Positions 36,108 through 46,394 of a stretch of 58,168 nucleotides of DNA are shown here, piece by piece; position 1 is the first letter of the stretch, and every line of letters begins with the position of its first letter. A program made the position numbers and the translations under genes. The notes beneath the pieces were generated by a model. The model did not search any database, was not told the origin of the DNA, and saw only the letters and a list, made by a program, of their open reading frames with translations. The DNA is from Bacteroidales bacterium (lineage in GTDB: Bacteria > Bacteroidota > Bacteroidia > Bacteroidales > UBA7960): assembly GCA_007118495.1 (NCBI GenBank), contig SKRM01000014.1, positions 1 through 58,168 on the forward strand, written 5' to 3'.

Positions 36108-37298
36108 ATGAATATAAAGACAAAGAAAGGAACCATTGCCATATTAACGGGAGGAGGAGATGTCCCAGGATTGAACCCTGCCATCAGGGCTATTACGATC
36201 AGGGCGTTACGTGAAGGGTACAGGGTAATCGGCATCAGGAGGGGATGGGCCGGACTGATGGAGCTAAAGCGTGATCCCAAGGCCAGAAATAGCGAAAACT
36301 ATCTGGATCTTTCAGAAGATATTGTAAATAAAGCCGGACGAACGGGTGGGACATTTTTGCATACATCCAGAACCCGCCCCAGCCACGTTCCCGCAAAACA
36401 TGTTCCTGAACATCTGAAAGACCAATATAAGGATGATATAAATGACCTGACTCCTGAAGTATTAAAGAATATTGACTTTCTTGGTATTGATTTTCTTATC
36501 CCCATCGGGGGTGACGATACCTTAAGCTATGGTGTAAGGATGTATCAGGAAGGGGTTAAGGTTGTAGCCATCCCCAAAACCATGGACAATGACGTTCCCG
36601 GAACTGACTACTGTATTGGGTTCAGTACCTGTGTTACCCGTACCATTCATATGGCCAATCTACTCAGAACATCAGCGGGTTCACATGAACGTATCCTGGT
36701 TATGGAAGTATTCGGCCGCTATGCCGGATTTACTGCGCTGCTCCCCACTATGGCTGGAGCAGCCAATCGATGCGTGATTCCTGAATACAAGTTTAATATA
36801 GAGCACCTGACTGAACTATTGATTGAAGACAGACGCAATAACCCCAGTAATTATTCGGTTGTGCTTGTTTCAGAGGGTGCCACCTTTGAGGGCGTTGATA
36901 TGATGTTCCAAAGCCAGGAGAAGGATATGTATGGGCACGCCAAATTGGGTGGAATTGGAGATGCCATATCGATGAGAATTAAAGAACTAAGCCCAAAATT
37001 CAATAATGGCCAAAGGGTTGAGACCATAAACCAATACCTTGGCTATCTTGTCAGGTCGGGTGACCCTGATGCCATTGACAGCATTGTACCCATGGCTTAC
37101 GGAAATCTGGCACTTGATTTGATTCTGAAAGGGATTCATGGCAGGCTGGTCATATTGAAAAATGGTCGCTATGATAATATCCCCGTGGATATTGTAACCA
37201 GCACCAATAAATTAATTGATGTGGAGAAACACTATAACATTAAACGGTTGCGACCGGTCTATGAGTCATTTATTGATAAACCACTTTTCCTGATATAA
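36108..37298 (+). CDS. pfp: Phosphofructokinase, PPi-type specificity residues
   Basis: This enzyme phosphorylates fructose 6-phosphate in glycolysis. The 396-aa protein has LTGGGDVPGLNPAIRA at the N terminus, the nucleotide-site motif IGGDDTLSYG and PKTMDNDVPGTDYCIGF. At the two positions that separate phosphoryl donors it carries Asp137 (GGDD, where E. coli PfkA has Gly104) and Lys157 (PKTMDND, Gly124 in E. coli). Both are the PPi-dependent state, so pyrophosphate is the likely donor and the reaction is reversible. EVFGRYAGFTALLPTM is also family-typical. A bidirectional terminator follows. Confidence 0.9.
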   Translation: MNIKTKKGTIAILTGGGDVPGLNPAIRAITIRALREGYRVIGIRRGWAGLMELKRDPKARNSENYLDLSEDIVNKAGRTGGTFLHTSRTRPSHVPAKHVPEHLKDQYKDDINDLTPEVLKNIDFLGIDFLIPIGGDDTLSYGVRMYQEGVKVVAIPKTMDNDVPGTDYCIGFSTCVTRTIHMANLLRTSAGSHERILVMEVFGRYAGFTALLPTMAGAANRCVIPEYKFNIEHLTELLIEDRRNNPSNYSVVLVSEGATFEGVDMMFQSQEKDMYGHAKLGGIGDAISMRIKELSPKFNNGQRVETINQYLGYLVRSGDPDAIDSIVPMAYGNLALDLILKGIHGRLVILKNGRYDNIPVDIVTSTNKLIDVEKHYNIKRLRPVYESFIDKPLFLI

Positions 37299-37330
37299 AA
37301 AAAAGGCGGTCAATAACCGCCCTTTTTTTT
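37297..37330. terminator. Bidirectional rho-independent terminator
   Basis: An A8 tract, GGCGGT (37305-37310), loop CAATA, ACCGCC (37316-37321), one C and then T8. It serves the phosphofructokinase gene on the plus strand and the DUF4168 gene on the minus strand. Confidence 0.88.
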
Positions 37331-37346
37331 ATGATTTAAGTTGGTT

Positions 37347-37802
37347 TTACTGAACCAACTCTTGTATGCGCTCCTGCAGCTCAGGATTCTGCTGATATTC
37401 CATCATGATCTCCTCATATTTTTCAATGGAGAGGCCTTCTTCTTCAATAGATTCGATGAGTATGGCTTCAAGCTCTATCTGGATTTTTTCAATTTCACCG
37501 GCTACTTTTAAATATTGCTCCAGTTCTTCCTCACTGAGTCCGATCTCTTCAAGTGCAATTTCTTGTGTCTGCAGCATGATTTCATTGAATCTTTGGACAG
37601 TCATTTCTTCTTCCTGGATTGAAGCAATCATCTGTGCCTGACCCTGTTGCTGGATAGAAATCACCTGAACCACTGCGTTGGCAAAGCTTTGAAGCTCTTT
37701 GTCAGTAAATCCGCCCGGGTTGGCTTTAATTGTTCCTGTAAAAATGAAAACGAGTGCCAGCGTTAAAGTCGCCGCAATGTGATGCTTTTTTAAAAAATAC
37801 AT
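37347..37802 (-). CDS. DUF4168 domain protein, exported
   Basis: The 151-aa product has an N-terminal signal peptide (about 27 residues, ending IKAN) and a Gln/Glu-rich helical body with two similar blocks, DKELQSFANAVVQVISIQQQ and SEEELEQYLKVAGEIEKIQI, as in DUF4168 proteins. It is acidic, probably periplasmic and coiled-coil-like. Function unknown. It shares the bidirectional terminator with the phosphofructokinase gene and is divergent from mutS. Confidence 0.82.
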   Translation of the reverse strand: MYFLKKHHIAATLTLALVFIFTGTIKANPGGFTDKELQSFANAVVQVISIQQQGQAQMIASIQEEEMTVQRFNEIMLQTQEIALEEIGLSEEELEQYLKVAGEIEKIQIELEAILIESIEEEGLSIEKYEEIMMEYQQNPELQERIQELVQ

Positions 37803-38121
37803 ATCTGTTTGTTTGATTGAAAAATAGAAAACTAGCTGTTAGTAGGGCAAAACTACAAAAGTATGTACAAAAGGCCAAACTGGTTCTCTGTTTTAACATA
37901 CATTGGCAGATCAGGTAAATGGCTAACAGAAGGAGTCGCTTCGCTTTCACATGAACCGAGTCACCCCTCTTAATGCTTTTCCAGGTGATGATTATGGTAA
38001 TGGCAAGCTCACTCTTACCGATTTTATCAAAGTCATTTCAAGAGTAATTTTTTGATGCGTTACCGTGTAATAACGCATGAAAAAAAAATCATGTACATTT
38101 GTGTGAAAACCCCAGTTCAGC
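37803..38121. other. Divergent intergenic region DUF4168 / mutS
   Basis: 319 bp without a supported gene. It carries the palindrome and -7 element of mutS described next; the rest (37803-38050) shows no clear signal beyond A/T-rich sequence near the DUF4168 start. Confidence 0.5.
38055..38101 (+). promoter_or_regulatory. mutS promoter with overlapping palindrome
   Basis: ATGCGTTA (38055-38062) and TAACGCAT (38071-38078) form a perfect 8-bp inverted repeat with an 8-bp spacer. An exact -7 element, TACATTTG, lies at 38094-38101, 20 bp before the mutS start. The palindrome sits where a -33 element should be, and no T tract follows it, so an operator is more likely than a terminator. Confidence 0.45.
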
Positions 38122-40746
38122 ATGGCAAAATCTTCATCTCAAAACGTTGAAACTCCTTTGATGAAGCAATATTCAGGGATCAAGGCCAAACACCCTGATG
38201 CCTTGTTATTGTTCCGTGTCGGTGATTTCTATGAGACTTTCGGTGAGGACGCCATAAAGGCAGCCGGGATACTGGGCATTGTACTTACAAGACGGGCAAA
38301 TGGGGCTGCTTCATATGTTGAACTGGCAGGGTTTCCGTACCATGCCCTGGACACCTATTTGCCAAAACTTGTTAAGGCCGGGCAAAGGGTTGCCATCTGT
38401 GAGCAGCTTGAAGATCCCAAACAGACAAAGACCATTGTCAAAAGAGGCGTAACTGAATTGGTTACCCCAGGGATATCATTCAGTGAAAAAGTATTGGAGC
38501 ATAAGGAAAACAATTTTCTTGCTGCCCTGCACATTGAGAATGAATTATCAGGTATTGCCTTGCTCGACGTTTCAACAGGTGAATTTTTTGTTGACCGGGG
38601 CAACCGGGAGTATGTTGATAAACTCTTGCAAAGTTTTCGTCCCAGCGAGCTGGTTGTGCAAAAGAAGGTGAAAAATCAGGTTCTTGCTTTGTACCCTGGT
38701 AAGTTTCATCTGACTACCCTGGATGATTGGGCATTTACCTGGGATTTTGCCGATGATATCCTGCGCAAACATTTTGAAGTTATTTCACTCAAAGGCTTTG
38801 GTATTGAAGGCCTCCCTGAAGGCATTATTGCCGCCGGAGCCATCATGCAATACCTGCATGATACACGCCATGATCAGCTTCCCCACATAAATCGCATAAC
38901 CCGTATTGATGAAAGCCGCTATGTCTGGCTTGACAAGTTCACCATCAGAAATCTGGAGATTATTGATTCAATGAATGAGGGTGCCACAACCCTCAAAGAA
39001 GTACTGGACCATACCAACACACCAATGGGGAGCAGGTTGCTTCGGCGCTGGATCATGTTGCCTCTTAAAGATCGGTCGGGTATTGCTGAACGACACGATG
39101 TGGTTGAATATATGTTGAAAAACAACACATTTGTTGATGAGCAATCTACATTGCTTAAAGAAGTTGGCGACCTTGAGCGGCTAATCTCGCGGGTGGCTGT
39201 GGGAAAAACAGGGCCAAGGGAGCTGCTGCAGATTCGCAAAGCCCTCATGGTAACAGACCCTATGAAAAAATTGTGCGTCGAAAGTGGTTGCAAACCTTTG
39301 GTTAATATGGCCCGGGGCTTTGATGCGTGTGAAACCATTCGTAACAGGATTGCCCGTGAGATAAAAGAAGATGCTCCTGCTTTGACTATAAAGGGTAACA
39401 TTTTTAATGAAGGTGTTTCAAAAGATCTTGATGAATTAAGAAGCATAGCCTATTCAGGAAAGGATTACCTTGCCTCACTTCGCCAACGCGAGATTGAGCG
39501 TACGGGCATTCCGTCTATAAAGATTTCATTTAACCAGGTTTTTGGTTATTACCTCGAAGTAACAAATACACACAAGGATAAGGTTCCTGATGACTGGCAG
39601 CGTAAACAAACACTGACAAATGCTGAGCGGTACATAACCCCCGAGCTTAAGGAGTATGAAGTGAAGATACTCAGCGCTGAAGAAAAAATACTTGAATTGG
39701 AAACATTTCTGTTTCAGGAACTGGTTGATGCGCTGACAGAATTTATTAAACCCATACAAACCAATGCCCGCATCATGGCGATGATTGACTGCCTTCTGTC
39801 ATTCGCGTCAGTAGCCAGGCAGTATAACTATGTCAGGCCGCAAATGAATGATTCATTGGTACTTGATATACAAGGTGGCCGTCATCCGGTAATTGAAAGA
39901 CAGCTGCCTCCTGGTGAAGATTATGTGGCCAATGATGTATACCTTGATCATGAAACACAACAGATCATTGTCATCACCGGGCCCAATATGTCGGGTAAAT
40001 CGGCTTTGTTAAGGCAAACGGGGCTGATTGTTCTGCTTGCACAGATGGGAAGTTTTGTCCCTGCGCAGAAAGCTTCCATTGGCGTGGTAGACAAGGTTTT
40101 TACCCGTGTAGGTGCTTCAGATAATATTTCAATGGGAGAATCAACCTTTATGGTTGAGATGAATGAGACAGCCAGCATTTTGAATAATATTTCAGACCGA
40201 AGTCTGATTCTCCTTGATGAGATCGGCAGGGGAACAAGTACTTATGACGGAATCAGTATTGCCTGGGCAATTGCAGAATTTTTGCATGAACACCCGATGT
40301 TCAGGGCAAAAACGCTTTTTGCAACCCACTACCACGAGTTGAATGAGATGGCTGAATCTTTTTCCCGGATAAAAAACTACAATGTTTCAGTAAAGGAGGT
40401 GAAGAACAATATTGTTTTTCTCAGAAAGTTGGTGCCCGGCGGGAGTGAACATTCATTCGGAATCCATGTAGCCCGTATGGCCGGAATGCCGCGTTCAGTA
40501 ATAGATCGTGCCAACAATATCATGACACAGCTTGAAAGGTCGCATAGCCATGATGAACTTACTGGCAAAAATGAAAAGAAAACCGGCAAAGGGAGAGATG
40601 ATTACCAACTGAGTTTTTTCCAGCTGGATGATCCACTTTTACTTCAGATCAGAGATGAAATTTTGCGTACGGACGTCGATAACCTGACTCCCGTAGAGGC
40701 ACTTATGAAACTAAACGAGATCAAGCGGCTGTTGGGTAAAAAATAG
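38122..40746 (+). CDS. mutS: DNA mismatch repair protein MutS
   Basis: This protein recognises mismatches and starts repair. The 874-aa product has the mismatch-contacting Phe-x-Glu in [10 protein letters not shown] (about residue 38), the connector and clamp domains, Walker [14 protein letters not shown] (about 619-631), Walker [17 protein letters not shown] (about 692-707) and the ATPase-dimer motif [11 protein letters not shown]. The C-terminal tail includes SFFQLDDP and [11 protein letters not shown], as in full-length MutS1. The stop lies five bases from the stop of the convergent ompH gene. Confidence 0.97.
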   Translation: MAKSSSQNVETPLMKQYSGIKAKHPDALLLFRVGDFYETFGEDAIKAAGILGIVLTRRANGAASYVELAGFPYHALDTYLPKLVKAGQRVAICEQLEDPKQTKTIVKRGVTELVTPGISFSEKVLEHKENNFLAALHIENELSGIALLDVSTGEFFVDRGNREYVDKLLQSFRPSELVVQKKVKNQVLALYPGKFHLTTLDDWAFTWDFADDILRKHFEVISLKGFGIEGLPEGIIAAGAIMQYLHDTRHDQLPHINRITRIDESRYVWLDKFTIRNLEIIDSMNEGATTLKEVLDHTNTPMGSRLLRRWIMLPLKDRSGIAERHDVVEYMLKNNTFVDEQSTLLKEVGDLERLISRVAVGKTGPRELLQIRKALMVTDPMKKLCVESGCKPLVNMARGFDACETIRNRIAREIKEDAPALTIKGNIFNEGVSKDLDELRSIAYSGKDYLASLRQREIERTGIPSIKISFNQVFGYYLEVTNTHKDKVPDDWQRKQTLTNAERYITPELKEYEVKILSAEEKILELETFLFQELVDALTEFIKPIQTNARIMAMIDCLLSFASVARQYNYVRPQMNDSLVLDIQGGRHPVIERQLPPGEDYVANDVYLDHETQQIIVITGPNMSGKSALLRQTGLIVLLAQMGSFVPAQKASIGVVDKVFTRVGASDNISMGESTFMVEMNETASILNNISDRSLILLDEIGRGTSTYDGISIAWAIAEFLHEHPMFRAKTLFATHYHELNEMAESFSRIKNYNVSVKEVKNNIVFLRKLVPGGSEHSFGIHVARMAGMPRSVIDRANNIMTQLERSHSHDELTGKNEKKTGKGRDDYQLSFFQLDDPLLLQIRDEILRTDVDNLTPVEALMKLNEIKRLLGKK

Positions 40747-40751
40747 AAGAA

Positions 40752-41267
40752 TCAATTCCTGTATCCCATGCGCTGAAGCACATCGTCACTCAGATCATAG
40801 CGTACATCGGTAAAGATCATGGATACCCCACCTGCCTTGTCAAAGATTACAGCATAATTACCCCTGGTGGCAATTTCCTGGACTGTTTCAAATATGCGGT
40901 CTTGAATGGGCTGCATTAGCTCCTGCCGTTTTTTGAATAAGTCTCCCTCCTGGCCAAATCGCTTCATTTGAAGTTCTTTGGCCTCTTGCTCAAGAGTTAT
41001 GATCTGGTCTTCACGCTGCCGCTTCATTTCGGCTGGCAATAAGGGGGCTTCGGCCTGGTACTCCCGGTAAAGCCTTTCCACTTCAGCAAACTTATTTTCA
41101 ACTTCTGCCTGCCACTCGATGGCCAACTGTTCAATTTCCCTTTCAGCAGCCTGGAATTCGGGGATGTTGTCAAGTATGTACTCTGAGTCTATGTAAGCAA
41201 ATCGCTGTCCCCAGGCTGTGATTGATATGGCAGCTATAATGAGGGTAAGAAACAGGTGTTTTTGCAT
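40752..41267 (-). CDS. ompH: OmpH/Skp-family periplasmic chaperone
   Basis: The 171-aa product has a signal peptide (about 20 residues, ending AWGQ) followed by the typical FAYIDSEYILDNIPEFQAAE opening and a long charged coiled coil (about 45-120). Skp-type chaperones hold outer-membrane proteins in the periplasm on their way to BamA. Its place directly downstream of bamA supports this. It is the last gene of the envelope operon; many Bacteroidota carry two ompH copies after bamA, and here only one is seen. Confidence 0.92.
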   Translation of the reverse strand: MQKHLFLTLIIAAISITAWGQRFAYIDSEYILDNIPEFQAAEREIEQLAIEWQAEVENKFAEVERLYREYQAEAPLLPAEMKRQREDQIITLEQEAKELQMKRFGQEGDLFKKRQELMQPIQDRIFETVQEIATRGNYAVIFDKAGGVSMIFTDVRYDLSDDVLQRMGYRN

Positions 41268-41300
41268 GTTGTGGTCCTCCTGGAACTTTAAATGTTAGGG

Positions 41301-43802
41301 TTAATCAAGTGATTGTCCGATTGAAAAGTGGAACTGGCGGCCACCGCTATCGGGGCGACCTGGGATATCATCAAAACCATAACCGTAATCAATGCCCAAT
41401 AATCCAAACATGGGTAGGAAAACCCTGACCCCAACGCCGGCCGACCTTTTTATGTCAAATGGGGTAAAATTTCTTAGCTCTGAAAAGGCATTACCACCTT
41501 CAACAAATGCCAGGGCATAAATAGTGGCCATGGGGTTCAGAGAGAGGGGGTAGCGTAATTCAAGTGTGTATTTGTTGTATGCATTGGCCCCGATAAATTC
41601 TCCTGCTTTGTTGGTAGGTGTAAGGGAGGAATTCTCATATCCCCTGAGTGCGATTACTTCTCTTCCGTCAATTTCCCATCCGGTAAGGCCATCACCGCCA
41701 AGGTAAAATCTCTCAAAAGGAGGATATCCTATGTCAGGGTTGTAGAATCCGAGAAATCCGAAGCGGAACCTGGCCGTAATGATCAGATCTGCAAAGACTG
41801 GAGCATACCAGTTCCCCTTGAATTTCCATTTATGATATTCAAGCCACTTGTATTTTTCCCGGTCTTCTGCGCCTGACATATCTTTTCCGGTGATGCTGGT
41901 ATAGGGCGGAGTCACTTGCAATGACAGTGAAACCTCTGATCCTTGTCTTGGGAAGAGGGTGGCGTCGGTTGCATTTCTCCCCAACACGACGTTGTAGCTC
42001 AGGTTGTTAGATCGGCCATTGTCAAAAATGAATCTGATGGGACTATTCAGGATATCATAATGCTGATAGCTGATGAACTGCTGCAGGAAAAAGTAGTCAT
42101 CAGGCCATGATAAACGCTTGGCCAAACCAACAGAAGACCCGATAATGGAATAGTATCCGTAATTTGGATGGCTCCGGGCCAGGTTCTGCCGGTGGGTAGT
42201 CTGGTAAAAGGAAACACTTAGCGCGTTGGGTCTTTTCCCTCCCAGCCATGGTTCGGTAAAGGAAGCGCTATACGAAATATACCCTCTGCCATAGGTTTGC
42301 GCCCTAAGCGAAAGCCTTTGTCCATCACCTGTGGGCAAAGGGCGCCATGCTTCTCTGTTGAAAATATTCCGGGTTGAAAAATTACTGAATGAAATACCTA
42401 CAGTACCTATTATGCGGTTGGCTCCCCAACCACCCGAAAGTTCTATCTGGTCGGCAGAGGTTTCTTCGACAATATATTCAAGGTCTACTGTATTGTCAGC
42501 CGGATTTGGGATAGGATTCACGTCGATTTTTTCCTGGTCAAAGAATCCCAGCTGGATGATTTCGCGTTGACTTCGGATAATAGCTGAACGACTAAACAAT
42601 TGCCCGGGTCTGGTTCGAATCTCGCGCATAATCACATGGTCATTGGTACGGGTATTTCCACTGATTGTAACCCGGTTTATCCTGGCCTGTTCGCCTTCGT
42701 GTATCCTGATCTGCAGATCAATTGAATCATTGACAACAGCAACCTCAACCGGAGTGAGCTGGAAAAACAGATACCCAATGTCCAGGTAAAGTGAACTCAC
42801 ATCACCCTGCTCCATGTTCATGAACAGGTTTTTTTCCAGCTTGTTTTGGTTATATACATCGCCTGGTCTGATATCCAGCACATCGTTGAGGGCCTCTTCC
42901 GGGTAGACCGTATTCCCTATCCATTCAATGTTGCGAAAGTAATAGGTTGGGCCTTCATAAATGTGCAGATCAATCTCGATGCGGTCATCGGCCACAAAAT
43001 ACACGGTATCCTTGACAATATTGGCATCTCTTTTACCTAATTCGTTATATCTTTCAATGAGACGCTGCTTATCTTCTTCAAATTCATCCTCAACCAATTT
43101 GGACGAAGAGAGTATAAAACGCAGGCTTCTCTCACGGGTGTCTTTCATCAGCCGTTTGATCTGCCTGTCAGATAGTGTTTCGTTGCCGTAAATGTTGATG
43201 TTACGTATTCTGGTTCGGTTTCCGCGGTCAACATGGAATTCAAGAACTATTCCATTCACCCGCATGGTATCTTCATACTGCCGGATATCAATGCTCGGTC
43301 TCAGAAACCCCTTTTCCATGTAATAATCTCTGATGGCGCTTTCAGCTCTGTATAAAAGGCTTTCAGTAAGGATATCACCCCTGACCAGATTTAGTTTATC
43401 CCTGAGGTTGTCTGCATCTGAACGTCTGGCACCCTTGAACTCATACCGGGTCAGGCGTGGCCTTTCAGTAACTTCTATATCCAGAAAGACCAAATCATCC
43501 TGGATAGATGTGATCGCGATATTTACGTCTCTGAAAAGGTCTTGCCGCCACAAATTGTTAACGGCATCGGCAATGCCTTCACCCGGAATGACAATAGTCT
43601 GGCCAACAATCAGCTGACTGATTACGATGACAATATGGTCTTCGGTATGTACATTGCCAGATACAGATATTCCACCAATCTGATATTCTCTTGGGTTGCG
43701 GGGGTCAATGACAATCTGGCTCCCTGTAAGCACCTGCTGGGCTGATCCGCTTATGGAAAAAAGGAATATTGTTAAAAAGAAAAGCAGAATGGATTTATTC
43801 AT
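41301..43802 (-). CDS. bamA: Outer-membrane protein assembly factor BamA
   Basis: This Omp85 protein inserts beta-barrel proteins into the outer membrane. The 833-aa product has a signal peptide, about five POTRA domains (about 45-440; motifs such as FKGARRSDADNLRDKLNL and VTISGNTRTNDHVIMREIRT) and a C-terminal barrel with SASFTEPWLGGKRPNALSVS and the loop-6 region FYLGGDGLTGWEIDGRE. The last strand ends FHFSIGQSLD. The ATG at 43802 begins the signal peptide. It is flanked by uppS and ompH in the envelope operon. Confidence 0.95.
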   Translation of the reverse strand: MNKSILLFFLTIFLFSISGSAQQVLTGSQIVIDPRNPREYQIGGISVSGNVHTEDHIVIVISQLIVGQTIVIPGEGIADAVNNLWRQDLFRDVNIAITSIQDDLVFLDIEVTERPRLTRYEFKGARRSDADNLRDKLNLVRGDILTESLLYRAESAIRDYYMEKGFLRPSIDIRQYEDTMRVNGIVLEFHVDRGNRTRIRNINIYGNETLSDRQIKRLMKDTRERSLRFILSSSKLVEDEFEEDKQRLIERYNELGKRDANIVKDTVYFVADDRIEIDLHIYEGPTYYFRNIEWIGNTVYPEEALNDVLDIRPGDVYNQNKLEKNLFMNMEQGDVSSLYLDIGYLFFQLTPVEVAVVNDSIDLQIRIHEGEQARINRVTISGNTRTNDHVIMREIRTRPGQLFSRSAIIRSQREIIQLGFFDQEKIDVNPIPNPADNTVDLEYIVEETSADQIELSGGWGANRIIGTVGISFSNFSTRNIFNREAWRPLPTGDGQRLSLRAQTYGRGYISYSASFTEPWLGGKRPNALSVSFYQTTHRQNLARSHPNYGYYSIIGSSVGLAKRLSWPDDYFFLQQFISYQHYDILNSPIRFIFDNGRSNNLSYNVVLGRNATDATLFPRQGSEVSLSLQVTPPYTSITGKDMSGAEDREKYKWLEYHKWKFKGNWYAPVFADLIITARFRFGFLGFYNPDIGYPPFERFYLGGDGLTGWEIDGREVIALRGYENSSLTPTNKAGEFIGANAYNKYTLELRYPLSLNPMATIYALAFVEGGNAFSELRNFTPFDIKRSAGVGVRVFLPMFGLLGIDYGYGFDDIPGRPDSGGRQFHFSIGQSLD

Positions 43803-43812
43803 TGTTGGCAAA

Positions 43813-44574
43813 TTATTTCACTTCGTTTATTGTTGCCGGCGGCTGACACTTCAGCTTGCCAAATCGGCGTTCGCGGCGCTGGTATTCTATGATGGCCTGG
43901 ATAAGGTGTTTTCCCCTGAAATCTGGCCATAAGACGGGGGTAAAGTACAATTCGGTATAGGCTAGCTGCCACAGCATAAAATTGCTGATCCTTAACTCTC
44001 CGCTTGTACGGATGAGCAAATCGGGATCGGGGATACCTGCGGTTTCTAAAGCCTGTTGAAAGTGGGTATCGTCTATCTCGTCGGGTGATAATTCATTATT
44101 GGCCACTTTTTGGGCAATTTTTCTTGTTGCATTGACGATTTCCCATCTTGCACTATAACTCAGGGCTACATTGACAGTCAGCCGGGTGTTTTTGCTGGTA
44201 AGTGCAATTGCATCTTCAAGCTGTATGCGGCATTTTTCAGGCAGAGAATCAAGGTCTCCTATGGCCCGAATCCTGACACCATTTTCGTTGAGCTCGGGTG
44301 TTTCAGTTTGGATGGCTTTTACCAACAGATCCATAAGGGTTTCGACTTCTTCTACCGGCCGGCACCAGTTTTCTGTAGAAAATGCAAAAAAAGTGAGATA
44401 GGGCACCCCAATCTCGCCTGCAGTTCTAACTGTATCCCTGATAGATTCGACCCCGTGCTGATGACCGAATATACGCTGCTCCCCCCTTTGTTTGGCCCAC
44501 CTTCCGTTCCCATCCATTATCAGGGCAATATGCCCTGGAAGTTTATCCTTGTTAATACGTTGTTTCAGATCCAT
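43813..44574 (-). CDS. uppS: Isoprenyl transferase (undecaprenyl diphosphate synthase)
   Basis: This cis-prenyltransferase makes the C55 lipid carrier for peptidoglycan and polysaccharides. The 253-aa product has the catalytic Asp in HIALIMDGNGRWAKQRG, FFAFSTENWCRP, LSYSARWEIVNA and the C-terminal PDLLIRTSGELRISNFMLWQ with the RxxxRxxN-like substrate site. It lies 10 bp upstream of bamA. Confidence 0.96.
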   Translation of the reverse strand: MDLKQRINKDKLPGHIALIMDGNGRWAKQRGEQRIFGHQHGVESIRDTVRTAGEIGVPYLTFFAFSTENWCRPVEEVETLMDLLVKAIQTETPELNENGVRIRAIGDLDSLPEKCRIQLEDAIALTSKNTRLTVNVALSYSARWEIVNATRKIAQKVANNELSPDEIDDTHFQQALETAGIPDPDLLIRTSGELRISNFMLWQLAYTELYFTPVLWPDFRGKHLIQAIIEYQRRERRFGKLKCQPPATINEVK

Positions 44575-44672
44575 TATCTATCAATAAATTATGCCTGTCC
44601 GAAAGGTGGCACAAATTTCCTAAAATTGTGGGAGAAATAAAAGGAAATGCCCAAAGTTTAAGAAAATTTAAG

Positions 44673-45383
44673 CTAATAGGGGCAAATAGCGCGGCTTCTG
44701 TCTTTAAACCTGATGCTGACTGATAGCCCGGCAAAGGAATACCAGTCGTTGTTTTTCGGATTGCCTTTCATACTGACCTGATCAATGTAATCTGTTCCTG
44801 TATAGCGCATTCCCCATTCGATTCCGCCTGTAAGGTAGCGGTTTATATGATATTTTAATCCTATCCCGAATACATATGAATAACTATAGTTTTTATACAG
44901 ATCCTGGTCCGGATCGTTCACAATGGCTAATTCAGCAGGATCCCAAACAATTATATTAACGTCATCCTCTTCTGGGGTAAAGTTAAAACCCCCTATGCCA
45001 CCGAAAATATATGGGCTGTATCTTGTTTTTGGATTTCCGGCCTCAAACGGTAAAAAATTAACCTCAAGCTGCAAGGCTGCTTCCATAATCGTAGATTGAA
45101 AGATATAGAGGTCTGGCGGGGTTATATCGTAAGGGCTTGTTTCATCTGTTCCGCCTGCTTGCATATATAAAAAACTGAATCGTCCGGATATATGGGGGTT
45201 GAAATTATAACGGGCAAACCCGCCATAGGCTGGTTCAGGGTTTAGAAAATGTGTGGTGGGGTTCAGGTCGCCCAGGTAGTATGAGGTGCCGACCATCAGG
45301 CCTGCCTCAACTTTTTGCCCCCACGAAAATGTCGAAATGGCCATCAAGCCTGACACCAACAATACAATGCTACCTGTTCTCAT
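44673..45383 (-). CDS. DUF6089 outer-membrane beta-barrel-like protein
   Basis: The ATG at 45383 gives 236 aa with a signal peptide (ending FSWGQ). The body is an alternating beta-strand sequence typical of DUF6089: VGTSYYLGDLNPTTHF, GGFARYNFNPHISGRFSF, PYIFGGIGGFNF and a C-terminal SFAGLSVSIRFKDRSR. This family of small barrels regularly sits between nadK and uppS/bamA in Bacteroidota. Function unknown. Confidence 0.88.
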   Translation of the reverse strand: MRTGSIVLLVSGLMAISTFSWGQKVEAGLMVGTSYYLGDLNPTTHFLNPEPAYGGFARYNFNPHISGRFSFLYMQAGGTDETSPYDITPPDLYIFQSTIMEAALQLEVNFLPFEAGNPKTRYSPYIFGGIGGFNFTPEEDDVNIIVWDPAELAIVNDPDQDLYKNYSYSYVFGIGLKYHINRYLTGGIEWGMRYTGTDYIDQVSMKGNPKNNDWYSFAGLSVSIRFKDRSRAICPY

Positions 45384-45463
45384 GTATAATCTGTTATTTT
45401 CTCGGGAATCAGTTGTCAATCGTCCGATAACAGGAACGATGTCCTTACAGGATTATTTTATTT

Positions 45464-46342
45464 CTAGTTTCTTTTATCGAGCCCCCAGGCAAGCTTGTTG
45501 CGAATGGTTTTGTAAAAATCTTTCTGACCCACGCAAATGAGATTAATGGAAAAAGGTGCCCGCCTGATTAGCAGCTCTGCGGTTGTGTTCAGGGGCTTTG
45601 ATCTGGAATCAAGCAAAACGAGATAGTCTTGGGTCCTTCCGGAGATGCGCAACTTTACTCTGCTGCTGTCAGGAATGACTATGGGTCTGACGGTCAGGTT
45701 ATGGGTGGCGATGGGGGTAATGATGAAAGTTTGGCTTTCAGGCGATATGATGGGGCCTCCGCAGCTGAGAGAGTAACCGGTTGACCCGGTGGGTGTGGCC
45801 ACAATCAGTCCGTCTGCCCAGTAAGTATTCAGAAAAAGATCATCCACATAGGCGCTGATAGATATCATGGTGGAGTTGTCTCTTTTAATGACTGTGAGTT
45901 CGTTGAGGGCATAATTGATTGTGCCAAACAACTCAGGTGGTGACTGCAATTGCAGCATGGCTCTGCTGTCAATGGAGTAATCTCCCTCAATCAGGGCCTT
46001 TGCTGCATATTCGGTCTCGTCAGTTGAAATGGCTGAAAGAAATCCGAGCCTGCCCGTATTGATGCCCATTACGGGAATACCTGAGTCCTGGAGTAGGGTA
46101 ATTGTATCCAGAAGGGTGCCATCGCCACCGATACTGATCAGGCAGAATGTGTCAGGTGGGGGTTTTTCTCCGTTTTTTAGAATCTGGAGGGGTTTATTGA
46201 ACTGGATATGTTCTTTGATTCTGGTGTAGAAGCTTTCATAGACCAGAAATATTGAAGCCTTCGACTCCAGTATCCTCACCAGCTTATTCATCTGGTCAAA
46301 AAATGCAGGATCAAGTGCCCGCCCGAAAAATGCCACCTTCAT
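45464..46342 (-). CDS. nadK: NAD kinase
   Basis: This enzyme makes NADP from NAD with ATP. The ATG at 46342 gives 292 aa and starts MKVAFFGRAL, the family opening; a longer reading would run into rodA. Motifs are GGDGTLLDTI (residues 72-81) with the catalytic Asp, GINTGRLGFLSAI, NELTVIKRD, ADGLIVATPTGSTGYSLSCGGPI and ITPIATHNLTVRPIVI. It lies between rodA and the DUF6089 gene. Confidence 0.96.
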   Translation of the reverse strand: MKVAFFGRALDPAFFDQMNKLVRILESKASIFLVYESFYTRIKEHIQFNKPLQILKNGEKPPPDTFCLISIGGDGTLLDTITLLQDSGIPVMGINTGRLGFLSAISTDETEYAAKALIEGDYSIDSRAMLQLQSPPELFGTINYALNELTVIKRDNSTMISISAYVDDLFLNTYWADGLIVATPTGSTGYSLSCGGPIISPESQTFIITPIATHNLTVRPIVIPDSSRVKLRISGRTQDYLVLLDSRSKPLNTTAELLIRRAPFSINLICVGQKDFYKTIRNKLAWGLDKRN

Positions 46343-46394
46343 GTTGTAGTTTTTTTCGAAGGTAAATAAAATTGGTAAAAAGCAGAGCCGTGCA

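Noticed and set aside
35789-36280. Minus-strand 163-codon frame across the alcohol dehydrogenase / phosphofructokinase gap
   Set aside because: It overlaps the starts of both well-supported genes and its sequence is an F/S-rich shadow without recognisable features.
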